Source: Hoyosella subflava DQS3-9A1
GTDB taxonomy: Bacteria > Actinomycetota > Actinomycetes > Mycobacteriales > Mycobacteriaceae
Direction: 5' to 3'
Assembly (NCBI RefSeq): GCF_000214175.1
Contig: NC_015564.1
Span: 3,100,001 to 3,164,000, forward strand
Length of the DNA: 64,000 nucleotides
The notes beneath the pieces are model-generated. The model was not told the origin of the DNA and made no database searches. It worked only from the letters and a program-made list of their open reading frames with translations. The first letter of the stretch is position 1. Each line of letters starts with the position of its first letter. Positions 46,911 through 55,858 of this stretch are shown here, piece by piece. A program made the position numbers and the translations under genes.

Positions 46911-47978
46911 ATGGCACGACCCAGAAGGACGCAACTCCCGCACTCGATACAAACGGCGATCTCAGTTGGGAAAGGAGTGATCAGCGCAGACAGACCGAAA
47001 GCACGCCAGTACCTTCACACCCTGTACAAGCAGGGTTTGCTTATGAAACTGGCGCATGGCCAGTACACCGACCCCGTGTTCTGGGCTGGCCTGAGCAACT
47101 GGGACCAGTACGCGCTAGCATCGCGCGCCTACGTGCGGTCGTGCGGGGAGGACACATATCTCCGCGGGTGGTCCGCAGCGACGCAAAATGGGCTGCCGTT
47201 GCTGGGCCAGCCGCCGCAGCTACCCGAGGCGGCACGCACAGGTCCGAAATCGGAGGGAAACCAGCGTAATCAGTACGGCCGCACCCGCCGTGAATGCATT
47301 CCCGGGCAACATCTCCGCGATTATGGCGGGATCCCCGCGACTGGTGTTGGCTACACCGCCAGCACGATTGCGCTCGCCTCGTCGCTGCCCATCGCGCTCG
47401 CTATCGGCGATCGCGCTTTAAGGCGTGGAGCGAACCTTAAAAACGCGGTCCGAGACATGCGGGGACGCAGTGGGATTGCCCGGGCCAGATGGGTGGCGGA
47501 ACACGCGACACCGTCTGCAGAATCACCGCTGGAATCCGTTGGCAGGTTCGCCGCCTACGCGGGCTACTTGCCACTTCCCATCCCCAATGCCTGGGTGGGA
47601 AACGGAAAGCCGATGTTCCGGCTCGACGGGCTGTGGCCATGGCACTGGGCGGGGTTTGAGGCGGACGGCGCGGTCAAATACAACAACCGGCCCGACGCGG
47701 CAGACGTTATCGCGAATCAGCAAGAGAGAGAATGGGTCCTGCGCAGGCTGACGCTCGACCTGTGCCGATTCGGCTGGAAGATCGCGTTTGGCCGCCTCGA
47801 CGAACTCACTCTTAGGTTCGCGCAGATGCTCGACGCTAACCCGGTCCGTGACGAACCCATCCGCTGGTGGAAGCACGATCCCGTACTCGGCCCCGTCGAC
47901 CCCGAGCCCAGCGACTGGCCCAGCAAGCATCCGTCGGGCATCATCCTGCCACCCCGTTGGTGGGTCGATAAACGCTAA
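46911..47978 (+). CDS. AbiEi-like type IV antitoxin-family protein
   Basis: A 355-aa protein. The N-terminal ~90 residues look like the AbiEi winged-helix antitoxin domain ([20 protein letters not shown] and QYTDP). The C-terminal part (about 200-290) reads [32 protein letters not shown] and AVKYNN, a VSR/DUF559-like nuclease core with D, E and K in the right order. So this is an actinobacterial AbiEi-type protein fused to an endonuclease-like domain. No AbiEii toxin lies next to it. It may be a defence element or a solitary nuclease (inference). Confidence 0.7.
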   Translation: MARPRRTQLPHSIQTAISVGKGVISADRPKARQYLHTLYKQGLLMKLAHGQYTDPVFWAGLSNWDQYALASRAYVRSCGEDTYLRGWSAATQNGLPLLGQPPQLPEAARTGPKSEGNQRNQYGRTRRECIPGQHLRDYGGIPATGVGYTASTIALASSLPIALAIGDRALRRGANLKNAVRDMRGRSGIARARWVAEHATPSAESPLESVGRFAAYAGYLPLPIPNAWVGNGKPMFRLDGLWPWHWAGFEADGAVKYNNRPDAADVIANQQEREWVLRRLTLDLCRFGWKIAFGRLDELTLRFAQMLDANPVRDEPIRWWKHDPVLGPVDPEPSDWPSKHPSGIILPPRWWVDKR

Positions 47979-47979
47979 G

Positions 47980-48061
47980 CCGAATCCAGCGGCGGAGGTC
48001 ACCGAAAACGCCTGAAAAAGGCCAGTTCCATGGACCTCCGCCGCTGGATTTGCGGGAGGGC
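47980..48061. repeat. palindromic repeat family, copy D
   Basis: The most symmetrical copy: AATCCAGCGGCGGAGGTC (47983-48000) pairs perfectly over 18 bp with GACCTCCGCCGCTGGATT (48032-48049). The right outer end (GATTTGCGGGAGGGC) is repeated directly at about 48064-48078. It lies between the AbiEi-like gene and the convergent SDR gene, where it can act as a terminator. Confidence 0.75.
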
Positions 48062-48084
48062 TCGATTTGCGGGAGGGCGGGGTT

Positions 48085-48918
48085 TCAGTCGAGGAAGATG
48101 TCCTGCATCAGCGGGCCATCGCCTGGGGTGACGCGGTACTTGTCGAGGTCGGTGATGCCGTGGTCAGCGAGGACCTCGTCGTCGATGTAGAAGTTGCCGG
48201 ACGCACCCGTCGAGGTGAGAACGAGATGCGCCGAATCGGACACGATCTCGGGTGTGCGCGAATTGTCGACCATTTCGGTACCGCCGAGGATGTTCTTCAC
48301 CGCGGCGGTCGCAATGGTGGTGCGCGGCCACAGCGAGTTGACGGCGATGCCATCGTCCTTCAGTTCCTCAGCGAGGCCAAGCGTCGTCAGCGACATCCCA
48401 TACTTCGCGATCGTGTAGCCGAGGTGCGCACCGGCCCACTTCGGGTTGAGGTTCAGCGGCGGTGACAGCGTCAGAATGTGCGGATTACGTCCCGCTTTCG
48501 CTGACTCCCTGAGGTGCGGCAAGCACGTTTTCGACAGCAGGAACGACCCGCGGCAGTTGATGTCCTGCATCAGGTCGTACTTCTTCATCGCGAGGTCCGA
48601 CGTGTTGGAAAGGTCGATCGCACTGGCGTTATTCACGACGATGTCGATTCCACCGAACGCATCGACGGTTTTCTGGACAGCTTCGGCGACGGATTCATCT
48701 GAGCGCACGTCACCGAGAATCGGCAGTGCCTTGCCCCCTGCCGCTTCGATCTCCTCGGCAGCAGTATGAATGGTGCCCGGAAGCTTCGGGTGCGGCTGAT
48801 CGGTCTTCGCGACGATAGCGACGTTCGCGCCGTCTTTCGCCGCGCGCAGCGCGATCGCTAGCCCGATCCCGCGCGAGCCACCAGACATGATGATCGTCTT
48901 CGATTCGAGAGATGCCAC
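48085..48918 (-). CDS. SDR family oxidoreductase (HSDL2-like)
   Basis: A 277-aa short-chain dehydrogenase. MSGGSRGIGLAIALRAAKDG is the TGxxxGIG cofactor loop, VNNASAIDL is the NNAG strand, and LGYTIAKYGMSL holds Tyr and Lys of the catalytic YxxxK. It resembles the HSDL2-type SDRs. The start is ATG 48918, 27 bases after the desaturase fusion stop on the same strand, so the two are probably co-transcribed. Confidence 0.87.
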   Translation of the reverse strand: MASLESKTIIMSGGSRGIGLAIALRAAKDGANVAIVAKTDQPHPKLPGTIHTAAEEIEAAGGKALPILGDVRSDESVAEAVQKTVDAFGGIDIVVNNASAIDLSNTSDLAMKKYDLMQDINCRGSFLLSKTCLPHLRESAKAGRNPHILTLSPPLNLNPKWAGAHLGYTIAKYGMSLTTLGLAEELKDDGIAVNSLWPRTTIATAAVKNILGGTEMVDNSRTPEIVSDSAHLVLTSTGASGNFYIDDEVLADHGITDLDKYRVTPGDGPLMQDIFLD

Positions 48919-48945
48919 GTGATGTGAACCTTTCTGGTCAGCGCG

Positions 48946-51027
48946 TCAAGCGTCGTAGTCGACGTCCACCTGATGTGTTGTTGGGCGTGCCTGACACGTT
49001 AGAACGTACCCCTCCTCCTTTTCCTCGTTCGAGAGCGCATAGCTGGTGTCCATCTCAACATGTCCGGTGAGGAGTTTCGCCCGGCACGTCCCGCAGGCTC
49101 CGCCCATGCACGCGTAAGGGGCGTTCGCGCCGACCTGAAGCAGAGATTCGAGGACGGTTTCCTCCCCCGAGCTGACGTTCGAGTAAGCCTTACCCCCGAT
49201 GTGCGCGGTGATGGAGGACGCAACGCCATGCCCGGTCGTCGCCTCTGCGTAAAACAGCTCGAGGTGCACTCGATCATCCGGCACACCAACGTCATTCAGC
49301 TCCGAGCGCACCGCGTCGATGAGTTCCTGCGGCCCGCATAGGTACCAGGCGGTGACGTCATCGTGCGCAATCTCCTGCAGCGCCTCTGCTTCGATGCGGC
49401 CGCGCTCAATGCGCTCGTAGGCGCTGCCTGCTGTTTCGTTGGCATCGCCGGTGCGGTAGTGGACGATCCGGAGACGTCCTTCGAACTGGCGGGCGAGCAT
49501 GGAGAGTTCGTCGGCGAACATGGTGCTCTCGCTGGTCCGGTTTCCGTAGAGAAGGGTGAAGCGCGCGTCTTCGTCGACGGTGAGCGCGGTGGCGAGCATC
49601 GAAATGATGGGTGTGATTCCACTACCCGCGGCGATGCCCACATAATGCGACCGGGTGCCGGGCTTGTGGTCGAGGGTGAAACGCCCCGATGGGGGCATGA
49701 CATCAAGGACGGTGCCCGGCTTCAGCTCGTTGTTCAGATAGTTGGAGACGACACCGTCAGGGATCTGCTTCACCGCAATCCGGACGAGGTCCGACGTCGC
49801 TGACGTGCACATCGAATAGGTGCGGCGATGACGCGTGCCGTCCACAGTCAGCTCGAGCGTCAGATGCTGACCGGGGGTGAAGCGGAACGTGTCGCGCAGT
49901 TCATCCGGGACGTCGAACGCGATGGAGACGGCATCCGGTGTCAGCTTCCGTACCTCGCTGACAGTGAGCTGATGGAAGTCCTGGCTGCCTGCCCCGCTGC
50001 GGCCTGACTGCAACGAGTCGGAAAGCCGGCGCCACGCCCGGTACTCGGAGGTGGTGAGCTCCCGGCCCCACGCGCTGGCGATCGGAACGTCTTGCTCGAG
50101 GTAGGCCTGTTCGTTGTTCCTCCACGCGGAAACGTACCGGTAGAAGGGAATAGCTGGGTGGAGGTGATGCACCAGATGGTAGTTCTGGTACAGCATGAGA
50201 GGGGTGAGTAGCCACTCCCAGCCCACACGGACGCGGGTGGCGTGAAACCGGTTCTCTGCTGCTGTTGCGGCCAGGCCATGGTGCGGAAGCCAGTCAAACC
50301 ACCAGGCGAGCACCGTCAGGCCGATGCGCTGCGGGATCAGATAGATGACCAGCAAATACCAGCCCAGGCCTGCCGCGACGAGCCCCGCGAACACCGCGAG
50401 TGTTCCGGTGAGGACGGCGACGGACTCGACGACTTCCCGGCGCGGCCGGTGCACGATCTGCCCATCCCGTTCACGGAACCCGCTGCGGGCCCACCGGCCG
50501 AGGGCTTTCCAGTCAAACGATTTGCGCAGGTAGAACGCCATGTACCAGATGTCGATAGTCGCCCACCGGAACGGAAGTTGCGCCGCGGGCCCGTGGCTTG
50601 TCCAGGCATCGGGATCGCTGGTGATCTCCTCGTTGGTGTTGCGGTGATGTTCGATGTGGATGAAGCGGATCAGCGGGAACGCCCCGTACGCCGCGACAAA
50701 TGGCACTGAAAGACGACCAAGCACCTCATTCACCCAGGTTTCGCGACCCGCAGCATGGTGTGTGGTCTCGTGCAGCACCGTGAACATCGTGAATGTGACC
50801 ACGGCATGCAATGGCACCGTGATCCACGCCGTTACGCCAGCACCGAGCACGAGCCAGGTCGCGAACACCCACAGTGCGAGCGAGGCGACCCACAACGCGA
50901 GAGTGGGGATCGAGACGTACGGCAGGGCGATACCAGGGTCCGGCACGCCGCGCCGGACAGCGCGCGATTCCGGTTCGCTGAGTATCGGTGTGCGCTTCGG
51001 CTCTGAAGTGTTCACAGCGTCACTCAC
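48946..51027 (-). CDS. membrane desaturase/hydroxylase fused to flavoprotein reductase and ferredoxin
   Basis: A 693-aa three-part fusion. Residues about 30-330 are a membrane fatty-acid-desaturase-superfamily domain with His boxes HETTHH (about 89), HIEHHRNTN (about 126) and HLVHHLHPAIP (about 285). Residues about 350-590 are a PaaE-type FAD/NAD(P)H reductase (RTYSMCTS about 404; GIAAGSGITPI about 467; LCGPQELIDAV). Residues about 600-693 are a plant-type 2Fe-2S ferredoxin (CMGGACGTC about 640 and LTCQ about 676). So it should use NAD(P)H and O2 to oxidise a lipid by itself. GTG 51027 follows TCGGAG; it is divergent from MarR. Confidence 0.88.
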   Translation of the reverse strand: MSDAVNTSEPKRTPILSEPESRAVRRGVPDPGIALPYVSIPTLALWVASLALWVFATWLVLGAGVTAWITVPLHAVVTFTMFTVLHETTHHAAGRETWVNEVLGRLSVPFVAAYGAFPLIRFIHIEHHRNTNEEITSDPDAWTSHGPAAQLPFRWATIDIWYMAFYLRKSFDWKALGRWARSGFRERDGQIVHRPRREVVESVAVLTGTLAVFAGLVAAGLGWYLLVIYLIPQRIGLTVLAWWFDWLPHHGLAATAAENRFHATRVRVGWEWLLTPLMLYQNYHLVHHLHPAIPFYRYVSAWRNNEQAYLEQDVPIASAWGRELTTSEYRAWRRLSDSLQSGRSGAGSQDFHQLTVSEVRKLTPDAVSIAFDVPDELRDTFRFTPGQHLTLELTVDGTRHRRTYSMCTSATSDLVRIAVKQIPDGVVSNYLNNELKPGTVLDVMPPSGRFTLDHKPGTRSHYVGIAAGSGITPIISMLATALTVDEDARFTLLYGNRTSESTMFADELSMLARQFEGRLRIVHYRTGDANETAGSAYERIERGRIEAEALQEIAHDDVTAWYLCGPQELIDAVRSELNDVGVPDDRVHLELFYAEATTGHGVASSITAHIGGKAYSNVSSGEETVLESLLQVGANAPYACMGGACGTCRAKLLTGHVEMDTSYALSNEEKEEGYVLTCQARPTTHQVDVDYDA

Positions 51028-51144
51028 GTAAACTCCGATCAAACGTATGCGATGCTAATCATTCGGCACGCGAATGACTGTTACAGTATCAGACAATACG
51101 CATACTTTCTAGACACAAATCGCAAATCTGTAAAGGAGCTTGCA
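51028..51144. promoter_or_regulatory. divergent promoter with palindromes
   Basis: Several symmetrical boxes lie between the desaturase fusion and the MarR gene: TCATTCG-N5-CGAATGA (51059-51077), ACTGTTACAGT (51077-51087) and inverted GTATGCG/CGCATAC (about 51045 and 51099). One may be the MarR operator. Confidence 0.5.
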
Positions 51145-51615
51145 GTGGCACACGCACTCGTTCCGGCCGAAATCGCCGACCACACGACATGCCTGCTGCT
51201 CCGGCTCGGACAGGTCACATACAAGCTGACAGAGGACGTACTTGCCCCTTTCGGCCTCCGCACCCGCCACTACACCGTTCTCAAAGCGCTCGCCGCTTCT
51301 GGGCCCGACGGTCAGCACGCACTCGGCACCAAGCTGCGCATCGATCCGGCCACCATGGTCTCGGTGGTCGATGACCTCGAATCGCTTTCCTGCGCGGAAC
51401 GCAACCGCGACCCCCGTGACCGTCGTCGCGTGCTCGTCTCGATCACTGACAAAGGGCGTGACCTCATCGGAAGGGCCGATTCCGCCCTCACGGAACTCAA
51501 CGACACACTGCTCGTTGAACTCACCGGCGGGCAGCGCGGCGATCTCCACGAGATATTGAACAAGCTATGCAGCGGAGAAACGATGCCTGCCGCATTCGAT
51601 CAGCTTCGCGGGTAA
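51145..51615 (+). CDS. MarR family transcriptional regulator
   Basis: A 156-aa winged-helix MarR protein: GTKLRIDPATMVSVVDDLES (recognition helices) and the wing DPRDRRRVLVSITDKG. The start GTG 51145 follows AAAGGAG at 6 bases; an earlier in-frame ATG (51052) has none. It is divergent from the membrane desaturase fusion, its likely target. Confidence 0.87.
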   Translation: MAHALVPAEIADHTTCLLLRLGQVTYKLTEDVLAPFGLRTRHYTVLKALAASGPDGQHALGTKLRIDPATMVSVVDDLESLSCAERNRDPRDRRRVLVSITDKGRDLIGRADSALTELNDTLLVELTGGQRGDLHEILNKLCSGETMPAAFDQLRG

Positions 51616-51633
51616 CACCAGCCCGCCCTGTCG

Positions 51634-51683
51634 TGTGCACACAATCGCACTCCGCGCAGCCCAAAGGTGCGAGTTCGTGCACA
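51634..51683. terminator. inverted repeat between convergent genes
   Basis: Arms of 17 bases (51634-51650 with 51667-51683, 14 matches; TGTGCAC/GTGCACA at the base) around 16 bases, between the MarR and crotonase stops. Likely a shared terminator, with no strong T run. Confidence 0.45.
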
Positions 51684-51695
51684 CAACGTGCTGTG

Positions 51696-52460
51696 TCAGA
51701 TCCCGAACGCAGGTTTGCGCTTCTCCAGGAACGCGGCGACACCCTCACGGCCGTCCGCCGAGTCCGCGGCACGTTCGATTGCGTCAGTCTCGGCGGCCAG
51801 CTGGTCGGCCAACGAGCGCGCACCAGACTCGGTGAGGAGCCGCTTGATCGACCCTAGCGCGCTCCGTGACGCTCGTGCGATGCTCGCCGCCAAGGCCTGC
51901 GCTTGCGCGACAACCGCCTCATCGGAGTCGGCCATGTGAGTGATCAGGCCCAGTTCAAACGCCTCAGCACTCCCGATCCGCCGGTTCGTGAACAAGATCT
52001 CCGCGGCCCTGCGTCGCCCCACGATTCGCGGCAGGCTCCACGTCAGCCCGCCATCTGTCGAATAACCGATACCCGGGTAGGCCGGCAGGAAAGTCGTCGA
52101 AGGCCCGCCGACCACAATGTCCGCCGCACACGACAAACTCATGCCGCCGCCTGCCGCGAACCCGCGCACGGCCGCGACCACCGGGACGTCCGTCTCGATG
52201 AGGGCTTGCACGCACCGGTGAAACGGCTCCGCGATGCTTCGCACATACTGCCCCGGGTTCGCTGCAGCGCCGAAGGCTTTGACGTCTCCCCCGTTGCAGA
52301 AGTTCGGGCCGTCACCCCCGGTGAGGAGAACCGCCCGGATGGAGGAATCAGAGCGGATAAGAGCTGCGGCCTCATCAAGGCCAGGGATGTCGAGGCTCTG
52401 CCCCTTCTCCGGGATAGCTACGAGAACATGTGCGACACCCGCATCGACCGTGATCGTCAC
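51696..52460 (-). CDS. enoyl-CoA hydratase/isomerase family protein
   Basis: A 254-aa crotonase-fold protein. VRGFAAGGGMSLSCAADIVV supplies the oxyanion region and FLPAYPGIGYSTDGGLTWSL the second. The two Glu residues of true enoyl-CoA hydratases seem replaced, so it may be an isomerase or another crotonase activity. GTG 52460 follows AGGAGG. It is 7 bases after an FAD monooxygenase stop. Confidence 0.85.
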   Translation of the reverse strand: MTITVDAGVAHVLVAIPEKGQSLDIPGLDEAAALIRSDSSIRAVLLTGGDGPNFCNGGDVKAFGAAANPGQYVRSIAEPFHRCVQALIETDVPVVAAVRGFAAGGGMSLSCAADIVVGGPSTTFLPAYPGIGYSTDGGLTWSLPRIVGRRRAAEILFTNRRIGSAEAFELGLITHMADSDEAVVAQAQALAASIARASRSALGSIKRLLTESGARSLADQLAAETDAIERAADSADGREGVAAFLEKRKPAFGI

Positions 52461-52467
52461 CTGGAAA

Positions 52468-53544
52468 TTACCTCCTGATTGCTTCGAGTAATTCTCGCAC
52501 GGCCGCGCGCCCTGCCCTGTTCGCACCGATAGTGGATGCTGAGGGTCCATATCCGATCAAGTGGATGCGCGGATCCTGAGCGACCCGCGTGGCGAGCTGG
52601 CCAGTCATCGTTATTCCCCCACCAGGGCCCCGCAGCGAGAGCGGCGCAAGATGGTCAAGTGACGAACGAAATCCGGTGCACCAGAAGATGATATCGGCAC
52701 GCTCGAACGTGCCGTCGGCGTAGCGCACGCCATCCGATTCGATGCGTTCGAACATTGGACGACGGTCCAGCACTCCACGCCGTTGCGCGTCGCGCACTTC
52801 GGGCGTGACCGGAATGCCCGTCACCGAAACCACTGATCCCGGTGGGAGACCCCTGCGCACGCGGTCCTCCACCAGCGCGACAGCTCTGCGGCCGATCTCC
52901 GCGGTGAACGGCTCGTCCCGGAATACCGGCTCGGACCGCGTGACCCACGTGGTGGTGGTGACGCGCGAGACCTCGTCGATCAGCTGAACCGCCGAGATGC
53001 CGCCGCCCACGACGATCGTGTGCTTGCCCGCGAACTCGGCTGCGGTCTGATAATCCCTGGTGTGCAGCTGCCATCCCGTGAATGTGTCCGCGCCGGGATA
53101 GAACGGGATGAAGGGACGCTCCCACGTTCCAGTCGCGTTGATCAGTCCCCGAACCGAGAGCGTACCCGCGGATGTTTCCACATTGAGCCGACCGTCATCA
53201 GTGCGGTCACACACGACCCGAACTCGTACCGGACGCTCCACGGCGAGTCCGAAGCGGCGCTCGTATTCAGCGTAATAGCGCGGAACCGCCTCGGAGGCGC
53301 GCACCTCCGCGGTCCCTTCGTCGAGCGTTTCGGAGAACCGCATGCCCGGAAGATCGCTGATCCCGTTCACCGTCATCAGTGTCAAAGATGGCCAGCGGAA
53401 CTGCCACGCACCACCAGGGTTGGGGCCTCCGTCGAGAACGACGAAGTCCGTGCCTGGGGCGAGGCCCGCCTTGTGAAGATAATAGGCCCCGGAAAGGCCT
53501 GCCTGGCCCGCTCCGATGACCGCTACGTCTGGGTCAGTTTTCAT
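52468..53544 (-). CDS. FAD-dependent NAD(P)-binding monooxygenase (FMO-like)
   Basis: A 358-aa flavoprotein with the FAD loop VAVIGAGQAGLSGAYYLHKAG at the start, a second NADP loop HTIVVGGGISAVQLIDEVS (about 173-191) and the FMO-type ATGTWERPFIPFYPG. This fits flavin monooxygenases or pyridine nucleotide-disulphide-type proteins (CzcO-like). Substrate unknown; the operon with a crotonase suggests acyl metabolism. Confidence 0.85.
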   Translation of the reverse strand: MKTDPDVAVIGAGQAGLSGAYYLHKAGLAPGTDFVVLDGGPNPGGAWQFRWPSLTLMTVNGISDLPGMRFSETLDEGTAEVRASEAVPRYYAEYERRFGLAVERPVRVRVVCDRTDDGRLNVETSAGTLSVRGLINATGTWERPFIPFYPGADTFTGWQLHTRDYQTAAEFAGKHTIVVGGGISAVQLIDEVSRVTTTTWVTRSEPVFRDEPFTAEIGRRAVALVEDRVRRGLPPGSVVSVTGIPVTPEVRDAQRRGVLDRRPMFERIESDGVRYADGTFERADIIFWCTGFRSSLDHLAPLSLRGPGGGITMTGQLATRVAQDPRIHLIGYGPSASTIGANRAGRAAVRELLEAIRR

Positions 53545-53991
53545 TCAGTAACCCGCCGCAGCGACACCAATTAAGCCGATCCACACCAGCACACCGGCCA
53601 CGAGTAGCAGTGTCGTGATCCAGCCGATGATGATCCCGGCCAGCGCGAGACCGTCACCCTGTTCACCGGTCGCCCGGATCTGGCCGCGCGCGACATGCCC
53701 CATGAGGGCGCCCACGAATCCGATGGCGCCGCAGCACGCGAAAGTCGACACCAGCGACACCACGAGAGACCCGACTGCCAGCCCATTCGTCCTCGGGGGC
53801 GGCGGTTGCTGGGGCAACCCTGGCTGCTGGTAGCCCGGCGGGCTGCCGTAACTGGGCGGCAGTGGGGGCGGCGGCATGCTCGGATCCCAGCCGTGTCCGG
53901 GTGGATACTGCTGCCCGTAGGGCGGCGGGTCGTCCCGGCGGGACGACTCGTCGTTGTTCCAAGGATTCCAGGGATCCTGTGGCGTGCTCAC
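53545..53991 (-). CDS. DUF4190 membrane protein, Pro-rich N terminus
   Basis: A 148-aa protein. A Pro/Gly/Tyr-rich cytoplasmic N terminus (about 1-65) precedes two membrane helices (about 70-92 and 115-142) of the DUF4190 domain with GHVARGQIRATGEQGDGLAL between. Function unknown; common in actinobacteria. Its stop is next to the FAD monooxygenase start (TGA...ATG, no spacing). Confidence 0.82.
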   Translation of the reverse strand: MSTPQDPWNPWNNDESSRRDDPPPYGQQYPPGHGWDPSMPPPPLPPSYGSPPGYQQPGLPQQPPPPRTNGLAVGSLVVSLVSTFACCGAIGFVGALMGHVARGQIRATGEQGDGLALAGIIIGWITTLLLVAGVLVWIGLIGVAAAGY

Positions 53992-54038
53992 CGGACGAAC
54001 ATAACCGAAGTACCGGTGTGTGTGCTCACCTGCGTGGC

Positions 54039-54704
54039 TTACGGCGCGAGCCCGGCGTCATGAACGAGGATCGCGACCTGCACGCGGTTCTCACAGTGGA
54101 GCTTCGCCAGCACCCGCGACATATACGTTTTAACGGTGGGGATGCTCAAGTGGAGCGCGTTTCCGGCCTCGGAGTTCGACATGCCCGCAGCGACCGCGAG
54201 CGCAACTTCCCGCTCCCTTTCAGTGAGAGTGTCGAGGGCCTGCCGTGCGGTCTGGCTGCGCCGCTCGTACTCGGGGATTTCCTCCGAACGAGTGACGTGG
54301 TCGACCAGCCGTCGCGTCACCGCTGGTGACAGCACCGGCTCGCCCTGCGCCGCGCGCCGTATCGCATCGAGGATGTCGCGCGGCGGTGTGTCCTTGAGGA
54401 GAAAGCCGTCCGCTCCCAGCCGCAGCGCACGCAGCACATGAGCGTCCGTATCGAACGTCGTGAGCACAATGATCGCCGGGTCAGGACCATTCTTCCGGAG
54501 CTGTTCGATAGCGGTGAGCCCATCCATGACTGGCATACGAATATCCATCAGCACCACGTCGGGGCGGCACTCAGCGACAGCCTGCACCGCATGCGCACCG
54601 TCTGGGGATTGACCGGCGATCTCGATAGACGGATCGGCACCGAGCATCAGAGCGAGGCCTGATCGCACGAGAGCGTCATCGTCGACGAGTAAGACCCGGA
54701 TCAT
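54039..54704 (-). CDS. NarL/LuxR family response regulator
   Basis: A 221-aa regulator. The receiver has DDDALVR near the start, phospho-Asp54 in VLMDIRMPVMDG, and Thr/Lys in VLTTFDTD and LLKDTP. The C-terminal HTH (LTEREREVALAVAAGMSNSE…TVKTYMSRVLAKL) is LuxR type. The start ATG 54704 overlaps the kinase stop. Signal and target unknown. Confidence 0.9.
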   Translation of the reverse strand: MIRVLLVDDDALVRSGLALMLGADPSIEIAGQSPDGAHAVQAVAECRPDVVLMDIRMPVMDGLTAIEQLRKNGPDPAIIVLTTFDTDAHVLRALRLGADGFLLKDTPPRDILDAIRRAAQGEPVLSPAVTRRLVDHVTRSEEIPEYERRSQTARQALDTLTEREREVALAVAAGMSNSEAGNALHLSIPTVKTYMSRVLAKLHCENRVQVAILVHDAGLAP

Positions 54705-55858
54705 TGCCGCCACGGGATCCACACTTCCAGATGGAACTCGGGATCTCCGCTGGCGCCGCGCCGGATCCCGCTGCGCACGGTGCCTCCCGCAAGTCCGACG
54801 CGTTCTTCCATCCCGATCAGCCCTTGCCGGGTTCCGGGCGCCGCACCGGCGGCTGGTCCGGCTGGGAGCGGATTGTGAATGTGGACATGGACGTCATCCC
54901 CGTCCCGTTCGAGCGTGACAGTGACCGTTTCGCGAGGCGCATGTTTGCGAGCATTCGTCAGCCCCTCTTGTACGACGCGGTACACCGTCCGGCCCAGCGA
55001 TTCTGGAACCGCGTCAGAGTTGCCGATCCGCTCGGAATAGAGGACCTGGTGACCGGCGGATCGTGAATCGTCGACGAGCCGCGTCAGCTCAGCAATTTCT
55101 GGCTGTGGGCGCTGTGTGTCCTCCCCGTTGTCCCGGAGAACCCCCAGGATCTCACGCAGATCATCAAGCGCCTGCCGCGCGCTTGTTCTGATAATCGCTG
55201 CCGCTTTGGTCACCTCCTCGGGGGACGCGTCCGGACGAACCTCCAGTGCACCGGCATGCAGTCCGACCATTGAAATCCGGTGTGCGAGAGAATCATGCAT
55301 TTCCCGCGCGATCCGTTCGCGTTCCAGACTGCGGACACGTTCCGCTTCACTCGCAGCAAGCTCGGTGGTGTGCCGGGCCTGTTCGCGAAGCTCAGCGAGA
55401 TGCCGCCGCCGGTTGTGCACCCACCGGCCCCACCCGGCGACGAGGAGGATGACGATGACACTGAAAACGATGTAGGCGATCTGCTCTTCCTGCACGATGT
55501 CCGCACGCAGGTAGTAGGTCACCACGACGGCTACATGCACTGCGGTGACCCATGCTGTAGCGCGAATCGAACGCCGTGCTGCCACCGCGAAGACCGCGAA
55601 GACCGTAGCCATTCCCGCGAAGTCCGTGACCAGCGCGACCGGAATGAGACCCACCGCAATGTGCACCGGCCACGTCCTGCGCCATAACAGCGCAAGACAG
55701 CCGAGCACCGATATCACCACTGCGAAAATGAACCGTGCATCGATCGCCAGTCCGGACGCATGTGCGTCCAGCGCGGCGAGCAGCACAATGAACAGTGAAA
55801 CACCGACAACGATGACGTCAGCGGTGATGTCCCGAGCGGATCGGCGGCTCTCCGTCAT
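54701..55858 (-). CDS. sensor histidine kinase (HisKA_3/NarX-like)
   Basis: A 385-aa kinase. Four to five membrane helices (about 12-150) come first, then HisKA_3 with the phospho-His in ERIAREMHDSLAHRISMVG (about His186), then an HATPase domain (VYRVVQEGLTNARKHAPRET; GLIGMEERVGLAGG). It pairs with the regulator by a 4-base overlap. It also overlaps the upstream YqeB-like gene by 4 bases, so the three are one unit. Confidence 0.9.
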   Translation of the reverse strand: MTESRRSARDITADVIVVGVSLFIVLLAALDAHASGLAIDARFIFAVVISVLGCLALLWRRTWPVHIAVGLIPVALVTDFAGMATVFAVFAVAARRSIRATAWVTAVHVAVVVTYYLRADIVQEEQIAYIVFSVIVILLVAGWGRWVHNRRRHLAELREQARHTTELAASEAERVRSLERERIAREMHDSLAHRISMVGLHAGALEVRPDASPEEVTKAAAIIRTSARQALDDLREILGVLRDNGEDTQRPQPEIAELTRLVDDSRSAGHQVLYSERIGNSDAVPESLGRTVYRVVQEGLTNARKHAPRETVTVTLERDGDDVHVHIHNPLPAGPAAGAAPGTRQGLIGMEERVGLAGGTVRSGIRRGASGDPEFHLEVWIPWRQ

